From the NCBI GenBank assembly GCA_002751075.1, contig NAOQ01000066.1, positions 26,626-72,037 of the forward strand: 45,412 nucleotides of DNA. Direction: 5' to 3'. Positions 11,004-22,458 of the stretch are shown here, in pieces. The notes below the pieces were generated by a model. It was not told where the DNA came from and did no database searches. It saw nothing but the letters and a program-made list of their open reading frames with translations. The stretch is from Ichthyophonus hoferi (Eukaryota; Opisthokonta; Ichthyosporea; Ichthyophonida; Ichthyophonidae). The position numbers and the translations under genes were made by a program. How positions within the stretch are numbered: position 1 is the first letter of the stretch; every line of letters starts with the position of its first letter.

Positions 11004-14000
11004 GCCACATAATTGAGTGTACACATTGAAATTCTAATATTAGATATCTAACATCGATGTGTGATTGGCCAAAGTGTGTTTCATAAAATTTTAAATTTTG
11101 TCAACTTTAGTTAAATTTGTTTTATGCGCGCTCTCGTTTCTTTTCTTGATTTTAATTGTAGGGACGTGTCCTTCATATTTAGATTATACGTTATCTAGTT
11201 CCTATTTGGCGCCAGATGACAGAATTGACCAGATGATACTGTTTACATACATATTTATTACTTGCAACTAAAAACCAACCTTTTAAAATGATTCAGTTTA
11301 TGAAAATTTGGTTTGATTTTATCAGCCTTAAGATATTGTTTATATATATATATATTATCGGTAGTAAATGCATATGGCCTTATAAATGTTATAACACAGG
11401 AAAATAATTTCAAAAGATACGGTTCGAATCAAAATAGTATTATTTATGTACAAACATAGATACTAAGTGAAGAAATTATATTCTGAACAGGCAATATAGC
11501 AAAAATAGATGTTGGTGTATGTATTGTTAGGCATTAATTTGACGCGATGAAAAACAAAAACAAAAACTTGTCCAGTTAGATAACTAATGTACTACATAAT
11601 AGACGGGGCTTCAAGAAATATGTGAAGTATAAAAAAAATACGCCTATGTCCTTCTGTAATCTACACAACATTGAATAGTATATGGCAGAATAACTAGTCA
11701 AGCATATTAATATTAAAGTATACATTGAGTATGTCACAAGACCGTCAACTCGTAATGAACACGTGACTTAAATTGTTTTATCGATACGTACTTTGCAAGC
11801 ACTTGCATTATTGAATTAACTAATGAACCGGACACAATAGTATAAGAATACCGTGATAAGATCAGACAAACCTAGTGGGTCTCTGTGATTTCTCATGAAT
11901 TGCATTAGCCAGTAAGAATATTTATGATTGAGCCCATTTAGGTGATTGAACGCGGTGTTAACCAAAATTAACACGCGGTAAAACAAAAATTGAGAAAGTA
12001 TAGGAGAAAACAGAAACAAACAAACAAACAATAAAAGGCCCGCTCACGTGGCATCCTCGACTGATACGAAATCACTTGTGACGTACACAAAACTTATGCA
12101 TTTGATTATTTAATTAAACAATATCACAGTATATATGGATATAATAACCACACTGTTACTGTAATGTCTAGTTCACTGTTGGTACTCAAATATGCTAATC
12201 AGTGTACAGATATCTCGCTCTTCCAGGAGTCAGAAAACTGTTTACTAAGATTAAATAGTGATAATAGTTAATATTTACAATGTCATATAGCACCCCTTAC
12301 TGATCGGTCAAATTGTACAATGTCTACATTAGCACCTAAGCGAATAAAAGTATCAATTCCCTCTGAATAAGAACAGAGGTACAATTACTACAGCCAGGTA
12401 CCCAGAGAGTCAGTATATGTACCTTCCATAGAACCTCTACCATTTCAACCGTGTTTTGAGGACAAATTAGATTAACTAGCTATTACTATGGCTAGACCAG
12501 CAAAACCAACTATTACGCAACAACTAAATTGGGGATCCCGAAGCATGTGGACAAGTCACTAGTACTATCACAGATTGCTATAGAATTTTTAATGTATCAG
12601 GTTAATAGCTGCACTTCACATAGATGTCCGAGTCGTCTACGGCTGCTTTCATATAACCCGTCTACGTCATGCTTGAGCGTTAATTCCATACTTACACAAT
12701 TTTATATTCTGTTTGGTGATCACATATTTGAAACAATGTCCGTATCTGGCTGAATTCTTAAATCGTTTTTCTTGTGATTTCCCAGACCTGGTTTTTGATT
12801 TATTTTCCCGTAACAAATAATGGGTAGGTCCCCTTAGGCACTATTGATATTATTTTTATTACTCGTTATTATAATGAAATCAACTAACTCAAGGTGATGC
12901 CATTATATCTAGTAGAGTTTAGTCTGCCACATTTTAAAAATAGCTGCATTTGCGATTAATAAAAATGAAAAGCGACTGACAAAGATTTGATACTAAACTT
13001 CCAGTTGCCGACTATATCATTCCAAACTATTACTATTAAGGACTATTGGGCATATGTTGTTTTTAACTCAGTAGAGATAGGTTCATTTCGTGTGAACTAT
13101 ATTTACTGAAAATTGACCGACTTAAGGGATATTATAACGTGTACCCTTGCATACAATAAATACCAAAATTAAATAAAAAATTCCTATTTCTAACATACTG
13201 TAGTTTCTAACTTGACTATCAACAACGAAACAAAGACCAATTTCAAAAGAAGTTTAGATGTTGAATCAAAAATATTTTACTAATGAAAACACCATTAAAC
13301 GTCAGATATAGATAATTACGTATATAAAATGAAAGAAAAAAGAAGAAATGTCCGCAGTCCTTATTTATTAAATTTTAAGGTATGCTCATATATAAACTGT
13401 ATTTTTATGATGAAGATCAACAATATTTAATTTCACTGGTCTTGGTTGGAGGTCTAGTTCTTTTTTGAAATTTGAAATTTTTAATGTTATGTTTTAATAA
13501 ATATACTATATCGGTTGTTTACTGTTGAATTTGAGTTATTTTTATACTAGAGGTTATATGAATGTAGTGGAAAGGGAATAAAGTCCTTGGAATAGATTCA
13601 TATAAGGTGCTTATGTATTTAATTATTTATGCGTAATAGAAGGACCAAGTTAAGATTTTTATTTTTTTTAAACCATTCACAAGTCGACTTAATTTAAAAC
13701 CCTCCTTTCTCAAATACACGTGGGCCGATGAGATCGAGATAGCCTAAATATAGGAATTTTTAAAATATTTTTAAATCATTTTAAAGTATTTTGAACTATA
13801 CCAAAATGGTCATTTTAAATTTTCATTCGAACCAATATAGTCTATTTTTTATCCAATAAAATATGCAATTAAATTTTTCTTATTATCAAAATAATGACCT
13901 AGATCTCAAATATTTGCTCTTTATTATTATATATATTAATATAATATTTTACTTTATAACGGATTTTAATAAAGAAGAATGGTATGAAACAAAATTGTAT

Positions 14001-14521
14001 ATAGACGCATGAACAGATGACTAGGATATTGGCGAAAGATTTTTTAAATGTGGTGGTGGGAAGGAGTGATAGAGTGAGTGGTTAGTTGAAAATGGGGGTG
14101 AGGGAGTTGTTGTTTGGCCTGGGTGATTTTGTGTCCTATTCTGTCCTATCCTAGGAGAGGGAAAGAGGGATTGTATGAACTGGCACAGCTAGAATAATAT
14201 TTCTGTGTTTATTCTGGTTTAACTGGTTAAAACAATAGAGTTTCTACAGGTATTACTACATACGATATGGTTTTATTGAGTATATATATACTACACCTTG
14301 GGGCAAAGGAAAAAGGCTACTTAAAAAGACAGCCATACCTACAAAAACAAATATAGCGTAGACAACCTGACGCAGCAGTGTGTTAAGGCTACATCCTCTT
14401 TGAAAAAAAGAAGATTTCTACTGTTTTTTTGTTTTTGGCTTTCCTATGTTATATATGCTATATCTGTTGAATGAGTACCTAATATCATTCCTCCTTTCTG
14501 TTCTTATAGGAACAGTCTCAT

Positions 14522-16814
14522 ATGATTGGTAGTTTAAAGAACCGGTTCGCTATAGAGGGCCATAGCGGGCCAATAGTAGTTCTAAAGTACCTTCCAGAGG
14601 ATGATGTTATTATTACTGCCTCCCAAGACCACACTATACGTCTGTGGAGGGAGAAGGGGGCAGGTAGGTTTATATTTATATGTATATATAGGTATATACA
14701 GACCTGTATATATGTAACATAAATATATATACAAGTATGCACGCATACACATATGCATACGTATATCTATATATATATCTATTTAGATATCGGTATACAT
14801 GCCTTCATGCACACGAATATATATTGTTTCCAGTGAGCCAATGAGCCCCTTCCTGTCATTATATTACTATATATGGTTAATGTAGATAGCTTACAAGGTC
14901 TTTTTGGGAGAGATATTGTAATTTACTTAAGGTATATGATTGATAAAATAAAATCTATAATACTGATACTGTCCAGTAAAAATCGTTGATCATAATGATT
15001 GGCTTTATAATTTACATTATTTCTCTTCTAATTATTAAACGAATAAGGTTATGGAAGTATAGTTCTATAAGTATACATACATATATATAGATCCGTATTC
15101 AGTGAATTATATATGGTGTATTTTTATTTTAGCAAATTGATGAAGATAATAGTATCCAATACGATAGGCTCTTCTCTACTACACATCCTCCCCTATATAG
15201 ACTAAAATACAAGTAATATAATTAACCTACCAATAATAGATCATACAGGGGGCTATCAAACTTTAATTACCCAAATATTTGATCACACTGTAACTGCTAT
15301 GGATTATGACACCAACACGAGAAGATTGTTTCTGGGCTTCTCAGATGGATACATGATGGTAATTGGATATTTAATCTTTTAAATTTTAATATTCCAATTG
15401 TTCCTACAACTTTTTAAAAAGCTTATACAGCTATTATTGCTATTGTGTTTGTGATGGTAGAAGATAGTTGTTAGCTCATGTATGTAGAGCTTATAGGTCT
15501 AGGAGTGGGAAAGACTTGATAGAGTTGGCGTGATTATGAGTATAAGTTACATAGGGTATATAAGGTATTGGATATATATAGTATATAAGTTATATCGAAT
15601 ATATGGATATATAACGTATATAAAGTAGATAAGATGTAGGTGTGTCTAAATCTACTCGAGTTATAGAGACAGCTGTATGATTAAGACCAGCACTGTTCCA
15701 GCCTACTAACCCCTGACCCCTTTATCTCCTCTCTGCAGCAATACAAGGTATCTGATGACTACAAGAAGCTCATCCATGTCTATGATGTATTAAGTATGTG
15801 CCTAGGTTGCTATGGTGGTTGTCTAATATATTATGATTGGAATAAGGGCTAGGGGAGGGAGAGATAGTAGGAAGTTGGTGGTATATGTCTCTCTGGGAGA
15901 AAATGTAGATATAGTGATAGCCCAATGATATGATGTTTTAATATTTGAATTATATATGTACGTGGACCAATAATACCTAATGTATACACTATAGCTATGC
16001 ATATATACATATCTAGATATCTTAACCAATACAATTACATATTATATTATAAATATATTTTCCAATACGATCACATATCGAAATACATTAGTTAATGCAT
16101 TCACACCATATAAAAACATATTCAACAATATGATCATACCATATGAGTGTACCAACCAATACAATCACACCATATAAATATATTAACCAATACAGCCCCA
16201 TCATATCATATATAAACAGACCACAGAGGGAGGATTACGGGTCTTATAACGTATAATTCGGGAGAAAGATTGCTATCCTGTGGACAGGATAAGGGCATTA
16301 TACTCTATGATGCAGCTAATATGCGCCAGATGGATGCCATTCTAGCCACCAATGGCCTTAGCTGTGTCACATATCCATATAATATTGTAGTGGTTGGATA
16401 GGGTAGGCTAGGGTAGGCTAGGCTAAGGAGAGATAAGATGATGGAGTAGGGTAGGATGGGGAGAGGGGAAAGGATAGGGCATCGGTATACATATAGATGG
16501 ATTGATGCATATATTTGTATATAGATATGTTTATTATGTCTGAAGTACTAACCTGCTCTGTCTCCCTTTTGTTATAAGTTGTGTGCTGCATTGTCCATTC
16601 TCTTCTTAGATATATGTATATCGTTGACTGTATAGTATATTATATCTTGCCCTGCCCGTAGCAATGCTGCCTTTGTATGAATCCTTAACCCCCAGGTACA
16701 TATAATAAAGACACCGAGCATGCCTTTTTAGGTTGTGAGAATGGCAAGATTCTATTGGTTAAGTGTCAACCACATACTTTGAAACTGGTCCACACAATTG
16801 ACGCACATGCTGGT

Positions 16815-16882
<68 letters not shown>

Positions 16883-17544
16883 NNNNNNNNNNNNNNNNNN
16901 NNNNNNNNNNNNNNNNNNNNNNNNNNNNNNNNNNNNNNNNNNNNNNNNNNNNNNNNNNNNNNNNNNNNNNNNNNNNNNNNNNNNNNNNNNNNNNNNNNNN
17001 NNNNNNNNNNNNNNNNNNNNNNNNNNNNNNNNNNNNNNNNNNNNNNNNNNNNNNNNNNNNNNNNNNNNNNNNNNNNNNNNNNNNNNNNNNNNNNNNNNNN
17101 NNNNNNNNNNNNNNNNNNNNNNNNNNNNNNNNNNNNNNNNNNNNNNNNNNNNNNNNNNNNNNNNNNNNNNNNNNNNNNNNNNNNNNNNNNNNNNNNNNNN
17201 NNNNNNNNNNNNNNNNNNNNNNNNNNNNNNNNNNNNNNNNNNNNNNNNNNNNNNNNNNNNNNNNNNNNNNNNNNNNNNNNNNNNNNNNNNNNNNNNNNNN
17301 NNNNNNNNNNNNNNNNNNNNNNNNNNNNNNNNNNNNNNNNNNNNNNNNNNNNNNNNNNNNNNNNNNNNNNNNNNNNNNNNNNNNNNNNNNNNNNNNNNNN
17401 NNNNNNNNNNNNNNNNNNNNNNNNNNNNNNNNNNNNNNNNNNNNNNNNNNNNNNNNNNNNNNNNNNNNNNNNNNNNNNNNNNNNNNNNNNNNNNNNNNNN
17501 NNNNNNNNNNNNNNNNNNNNNNNNNNNNNNNNNNNNNNNNNNNN

Positions 17545-17592
<48 letters not shown>

Positions 17593-20052
17593 TGTTTTAT
17601 ATGGATGTATACATTGCATGTATTGATATCAATATTAAATTTATATCACACTTCTCTTCTACTACTATGCCCGAACCCATACTTTTGATAGGATACTTAT
17701 CACTTATATGATAGGCAATTCCTACAATTAAATTCATCTCAACACAATCACTATACATAATTTTAATTTCAATATAAATAGATAGATAATTTATTGTTTA
17801 TAAATAAATAAAGCAACCTGTATGCCTAGTGACAGTAGCCCTCTCTTAATTTTAATAAGGTCACAAAAACTTTAATGAAAATTACGCATATAGTTAAACT
17901 GCTTTTGAAATTGGCTAATGGCAATTACTCTGCCAATCATAATATTACTTAAGATAAAGATAAAATTTATTTGTTAGTCATGCAGTGATTGAACCAACCT
18001 TAAAGCCGTTAGTATGTAAATTTAACCAGTAATTCAATTGTATAAAAGCATTTATATGCTATGTGATTGGTGAGGGTAATGAACTATACAGTTAATAAAG
18101 GTGATATCATTGGTAGGGATAATCAATCAGCTAATATGGGACAAGAAACGAAGATGGCTGTACTCGTGTGGAATGGATGAAAGGGTTGTTGCCTGGGACA
18201 TCGGAGGGAAGAAAGTATATTGATTACTGTTTTAAAAGCATTTGTATAAGTAGGGGAATATCATGCTATGTGGTTTATATTGACGTTATGTGATTGGTTT
18301 AGATGGAGTCATGTGGCCTGACCATCGAGTGGTTATAATGAAGTAACTATAAGAGAGAGGGGGAACAAAGTGGGAAGAATTACTTTTAGAATTGGTAGTT
18401 GTATTTTATTGTATCTCATATTATATATATATATATATATTGTGATTGTTATTATGATGACATTTTTACTCTTTTTTTTCTCATTTCTTTCATTTTTTAT
18501 ATAAAAATATGTCTTCATCAGGACGTAGACTACTTCAGCATTATTATTAAACCTTCATTTTATCCTTATTCTGTGAATTTCTCATACTAATCCTATTTCA
18601 AGATGGATAGAAGTGTTATATAAGTGTAACATCAGTAACATAACATGCACACACTATATCCTTACTAATAATAGCAACAATACCCCTTTTCAGGGTGCTT
18701 TCTATGAGCTGAACATACATGGAGGGCCAGTATTATCAATTGCCTTAATGCCCGAGACAGATGAGCTATTATCGTTGGGTCAGGATAAAATGCTGGTAGC
18801 CTGGGATCTTACTGCAAAGCGTATACAGGTATTATATAATGTCTATCACTGGATTTCTATTATTAGTAATAATAATAAAAATATTTCTATTGTTACTATT
18901 ACTATTATTATTATTATCATTATTGTCATTTCTCACTTTTCCTCTCTCCTTCTTCCTCATACACACTCTAACTTTCTTTTTCTATTTGCACTTTATGTTT
19001 TTTTCTGCATATTTATTAACACTACATATGCAATTTTTTCTATTTTATTTTTTTATTTTCTCTTAAAGATTGTTTATATAGTTATTAGACTTTCACATAA
19101 ATGCTATTCTATACTACATATTTACAAGCACCCATAATTAATTGTTCACTTATCTTACTCTTTCATATTTTCTGTTATTATGACATTCCATGTATATACA
19201 ATAATAATAAGAGCAAAATGATCCACCTAATACTACCCTTTAGGCAGGGGAATGGAATGAATCAGATAACTGTCAACTATGCGATACACCATTCTTCTGG
19301 AATATGAAAGTAAATTTTAATACCACAAGACAGGTACCCTACCCTACACTTTCTTTATGTTATGGCCTTTATCCTATCTATTTCTTTCTCCCTCTTTATT
19401 TTTATTTTTATTTTATGGTTCTCCCCTACAGTGTATATGTATGTATATGTATATCCCTCAGTTGCCATTCTCACCTAACGCAGTTGTCTATCATTTATTT
19501 TCTACTTTTATTTTTCCCTTCCTTATACCCTCCTCTCTTCTCTCTCTCTCTCTCTCTCTCTCCTTCCTTCCTCCCTTCTTCTCCTCTTCTTTTTGTTCCT
19601 CTCTTCTCCAGCATCACTGCAGGCGGTGTGGCTATGCTATCTGTGGTAACTGTGTAGCTAGTAATATGGCTTATCCCATTGCTGGCTTTGAGACGCCAGT
19701 GAGTCTCTGCAAGAAATGTTACCCCACCCTAGTCCCTGAAGAGTATGTATAACTCTATGTATATATATATATATATATATATCTACTGGTTTGTAAAGTA
19801 GAGTGTAGTATTGTATTACTTTATAAAGTAGGGTTGTATGTGTATGTAATGCATATATACAAAGACATATATAATATATCTGCTCTTTCTTCTCCTCCTA
19901 TTAATTGTATCGTCTCCTCCAACAGTTTAGCCTCATCTGCAAACATTGTTGACAGTAGAGGGTCTACTTTGATTACATGGGCCGCCGGGTTAGGGCTTAT
20001 ATTTGCAGCACAGGGCACAAAAAATACAATATTGGTATGCATTATCTATTAA
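14522..20052 (+). CDS. WDFY2: WD40-FYVE protein, WDFY1/WDFY2-like (10 exons)
   Basis: Family members bind PI3P on early endosomes through FYVE and scaffold signalling proteins on a WD40 propeller. Exons: 14522-14663, 15249-15358, 15739-15793, 16220-16363, 16696-16812, 18117-18214, 18694-18828, 19244-19333, 19612-19742, 19926-20052. Phases agree throughout and give 382 residues, against about 400 in vertebrate WDFY2. The colinear order is six WD blades (residues about 8-267, with SQDHTIRLW, SCGQDKGIILYD, DERVVAWDIGG and GQDKMLVAWDL), then FYVE (about 268-335), then a last weak blade (LASSANIVDSRG). All eight FYVE zinc cysteines are present (C277, C280, C300, C303, C308, C311, C330, C333), and the basic patch reads RQHHCRRCG. 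The usual RVC motif reads SLC. The exon 4 donor is a weak GTGTCA. An in-frame extension (EQSH) runs upstream to a 3' splice-like site at 14509, so an extra first exon is possible. Confidence 0.92.
16023..16217 (+). repeat. Intronic minisatellite, about 31 bp unit
   Basis: The 3' part of intron 3 of the WD40-FYVE gene holds about six degenerate tandem units resembling CCAATACAATCACACCATAT. Clear copies start near 16023, 16060, 16152 and 16182. The last copy runs up to the splice acceptor at 16219, so the array forms the 3' intron context. Confidence 0.6.
16398..16428 (+). repeat. G-rich short repeat in intron 4
   Basis: Three close copies of TAGGGTAGGC-like units lie 35 bases after the unusual GTGTCA donor of exon 4. 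G-triplet runs just downstream of a weak 5' splice site are a known type of intronic splicing enhancer. That role here is inference. Confidence 0.4.
16819..17591. other. Assembly gap inside intron 5, flanked by poly-T
   Basis: Sixty-four T (16819-16882), 662 N (16883-17544) and 47 T (17545-17591) lie within intron 5 of the WD40-FYVE gene. T on both sides suggests an unresolved homopolymer or an element with an oligo-T edge. The exons before and after join in phase and cover the protein family without missing residues, so no exon need be lost in the gap. Protein frames drawn through the N run are meaningless. Confidence 0.9.
17867..17970 (+). repeat. Dispersed repeat family D, copy 2
   Basis: It aligns with 438-545. 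It sits in intron 5 of the WD40-FYVE gene, between the assembly gap and exon 6, and has no coding potential. Confidence 0.5.
18422..18440 (+). repeat. (AT)n microsatellite, intron 6 of the WD40-FYVE gene
   Basis: About nine AT dinucleotides. Similar AT tracts lie at 19760-19782 in intron 9. An ATT-rich tract is at 18896-18930 in intron 7, and a CT tract at 19531-19560 lies within the long pyrimidine run before exon 9. Confidence 0.8.
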
Positions 20053-21189
20053 TAATATGCTATACTCGTATATCTCATTTCTCTTCCCTACTTCCAATCT
20101 TTTTTTCACTATTGTATTTAGGTATGCTTGCCATTCCTGTTGCTTTTATAATCTCAGTATATGATTTTGGTATGACTCTGTATTTACCCATGTGTATATG
20201 TAATATTTTTCTATGGGATATTGCAATGCATATACTTATTGAAACAATTTTATGAGAATTTTCGAACAACAGCTTGCTTCTTGGCCACTGTTGTATCCTC
20301 GTATAGATAAATATGTGCCTTTCTGACATCATAATGGTGACATAAGGATGGCTTCTATGATTGCAGGAAAACTAAAGAGTGATCACTGTCGCATATATTT
20401 GATTGTTGTCTAGTCTTATAAAAATATATTTAGGTATTCATTCACCCATACAGGCTATGAGACCTTATTGTATGTATATCAACATATATATATATTCAAC
20501 ACTGCATTGATATAAACATCAAGATCCATTATCCTTTACTTACATCTTCACTTCCACTCCCACAGGCCTTGGAATATCCAGAGTGCTAAACCAGAACAAT
20601 ACAAGCATGGGTTAGAATGGGAATCTTTACAATAAATATGATTTATAGGAGATAGAGGAAAGCCTACCCAGTGGGACATAGATAGATCCCTAGGATTTAA
20701 GGTGATAACTAACACCATGGTCCAGTAGAGTAGATTAGTACATCAGAATTAATTATATCATATTATTTAGCATACCCAGTAATTCATCTCATGAGAAACC
20801 TGTTGAGGTAGCTCAATCCCTACAAGTGTTTAGCCGAAAAACTTCATGATGTCTTGTGTAAAATACTTATTGTTTATACAGCATTGAACCTCCATATGTT
20901 AAGATGCATTTAGAGTGAGGTTTCAATCACTAATTAAGATTTAAACATCAATTCAATAATGTCACCAATTATATTTAATTTGTACTAGATGTTTAGTGCA
21001 GTCTAGAAGTATAAATTTACTGTAGTCTTTTAAATAGTGTTGGTCATTGGCTTAAATCACACACATAGTGATTGATGATATACATTTCATACATAGTATC
21101 TAGAATGATACTTTGAATGATTATTAGACAACCTGTTGATGACAATATGTTAGAGAAGTCATGTTGAGCTCCTATTCATTAATATGTTT

Positions 21190-21320
21190 ATTTAAAATGC
21201 TAATCACATGGACAACTGGTATTGACCTGAACCAACAACTATATAACCAGGATACAGACTTAGTCTGGATCTGGATTATAAGGCTCACAATAAAGTTTAT
21301 TTTGTTAAACCAACTTTTCA
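21190..21320 (+). repeat. LTR-like repeat fragment (family C), copy 1
   Basis: It resembles 39440-39560. Both have AACCAA, then ACTATATAACCA (TATA-like), then an AATAAA followed by TTGTTTAAA-like sequence, which is the promoter-to-poly(A) order of a long terminal repeat. Similarity is modest and the ends cannot be fixed. If real, it is an old, broken solo-LTR-like fossil of unknown family. Confidence 0.3.
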
Positions 21321-21696
21321 GTTAAAGCTACGACACTGTCTAGAGGAGCGTATATACCAGGAAGCTTGTCAATAACATAAAACGAAAGTCAATAACAGCC
21401 ACGCTCATGAAGTTCTGAAGATCTACAGTCATGCAAAGAAGAAAACAAGAGTGGTACTTTAGACAAAAACGATTATGAAAGTGAGGACTGATCTCCAGAA
21501 GAAACTTATACCTAATGACTGGATTTCAACAAAGTCCACTCTCTTTCACATAATATATGGTTAATTTCTATCTCCTGGGTCTTACAGATTGTTGGCCAGT
21601 GTAAGTAAGCATTCAGTCAGTATAGGTTTTTTTGTCCTTACTCTTAATCTGTTATATGAATGTATTAGATTACCTTCCTGAAGCCCACATCTACTT

Positions 21697-21740
<44 letters not shown>
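21697..21740 (+). repeat. (AC)n(AT)n microsatellite
   Basis: About five AC units followed by about seventeen AT units, in intergenic DNA. Confidence 0.9.
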
Positions 21741-21743
<3 letters not shown>

Positions 21744-22354
21744 TTGTCTATGTTAACACGGAATTTGTTTTATTTATTCATTTGTAATACTTATTAGCCA
21801 CTACTTCTGCCTTGGATCAAGGAGGGATGTGATAAATTGTGTAAATCATTATAGTACGAATTTGGTATTAATAAGTATTTCTTAATATTGCATGTACATA
21901 TTGTCCGAATATATGCATTTCAGCTATAAATATCATATATTGTGTACATTGACTAGTATGAGTGATAGATAATTTTAAGACACTTCAGAATAGTACAATA
22001 TATTGCAACAATACTTACTTGAAAACATTTACAATCATGACTTAAGATTAGTGTATTTATTTGACTGCTATGAGGCGTAAATATACTGCATTAAATAAGT
22101 TGACTATTGTTTGCCCAAAGACAATAGACAATAATTATTGATTTTAAATACCTCAGAAAGTAATTTACTATTATATTTCTAGTATTCGGAAGAAGTCTTC
22201 ATACTTGGATTTGTTACAAAAACAAAAACGTCTAACGGTGTTTATCTACGACTCAACGTTAGCTACATCACAAGATCAATTTATAGCAGATGGACCAATG
22301 GCATCTACGGATCTACAGTTATCTCATCTATAACATGTCGATGAAGGCATTACC

Positions 22355-22458
22355 GAATTAACCACAGTTTTCATCTTAAATTTTCTGCTTGCAATAGTTG
22401 ACAGCCACCATGAACACGAATGGAATAATTATTACACAGACTGAAATTGACACATTAC
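22355..22458 (+). repeat. Dispersed repeat family B, partial copy
   Basis: It shares TCTGCTTGCAATAGTTG and a following CCACC-TGAACA segment with 37951-38015, and the GAAATTGACAC end with 35334-35344. It is an old, fragmentary copy of the family described at 35175 and 37786. Confidence 0.5.

Larger units (their letters stand above)
10174..14521. other. Intergenic region between AOX paralogue 2 and the WD40-FYVE gene
   Basis: No recognisable gene was found on either strand. It contains a pair of direct repeats (10738-11003), a possible poly(A) signal for AOX paralogue 2 at 10369-10374, and long A/T-rich stretches. From about 14045 to 14170 the + strand turns G-rich. Near 14481-14509 there is a pyrimidine tract ending in TTATAG, which looks like a 3' splice site, so an upstream leader or coding exon of the next gene may lie in the last few hundred bases. 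Confidence 0.5.

Noticed and set aside
12488-12753. Small + frames starting MARPAKPTITQQL and a longer overlapping frame from 12529
   Set aside because: They are short, the longer frame has no ATG start, there is no recognisable motif, and splice signals around them give no consistent gene.
16755-17711. Long frames running through the N gap on both strands
   Set aside because: They consist of poly-Phe or poly-Lys from the T tracts plus undetermined residues, and real exon joins show this is an intron.
19304-19752. Long + frames across intron 8 and exon 9 of the WD40-FYVE gene
   Set aside because: They arise from the stop-poor pyrimidine tract before the exon 9 acceptor. Only the exon 9 part is conserved.
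22008-22018. ATACTTACTTG resembling the 5' end of U1 snRNA
   Set aside because: It is a single short match, with no following U1 stem-loops and no Sm site.
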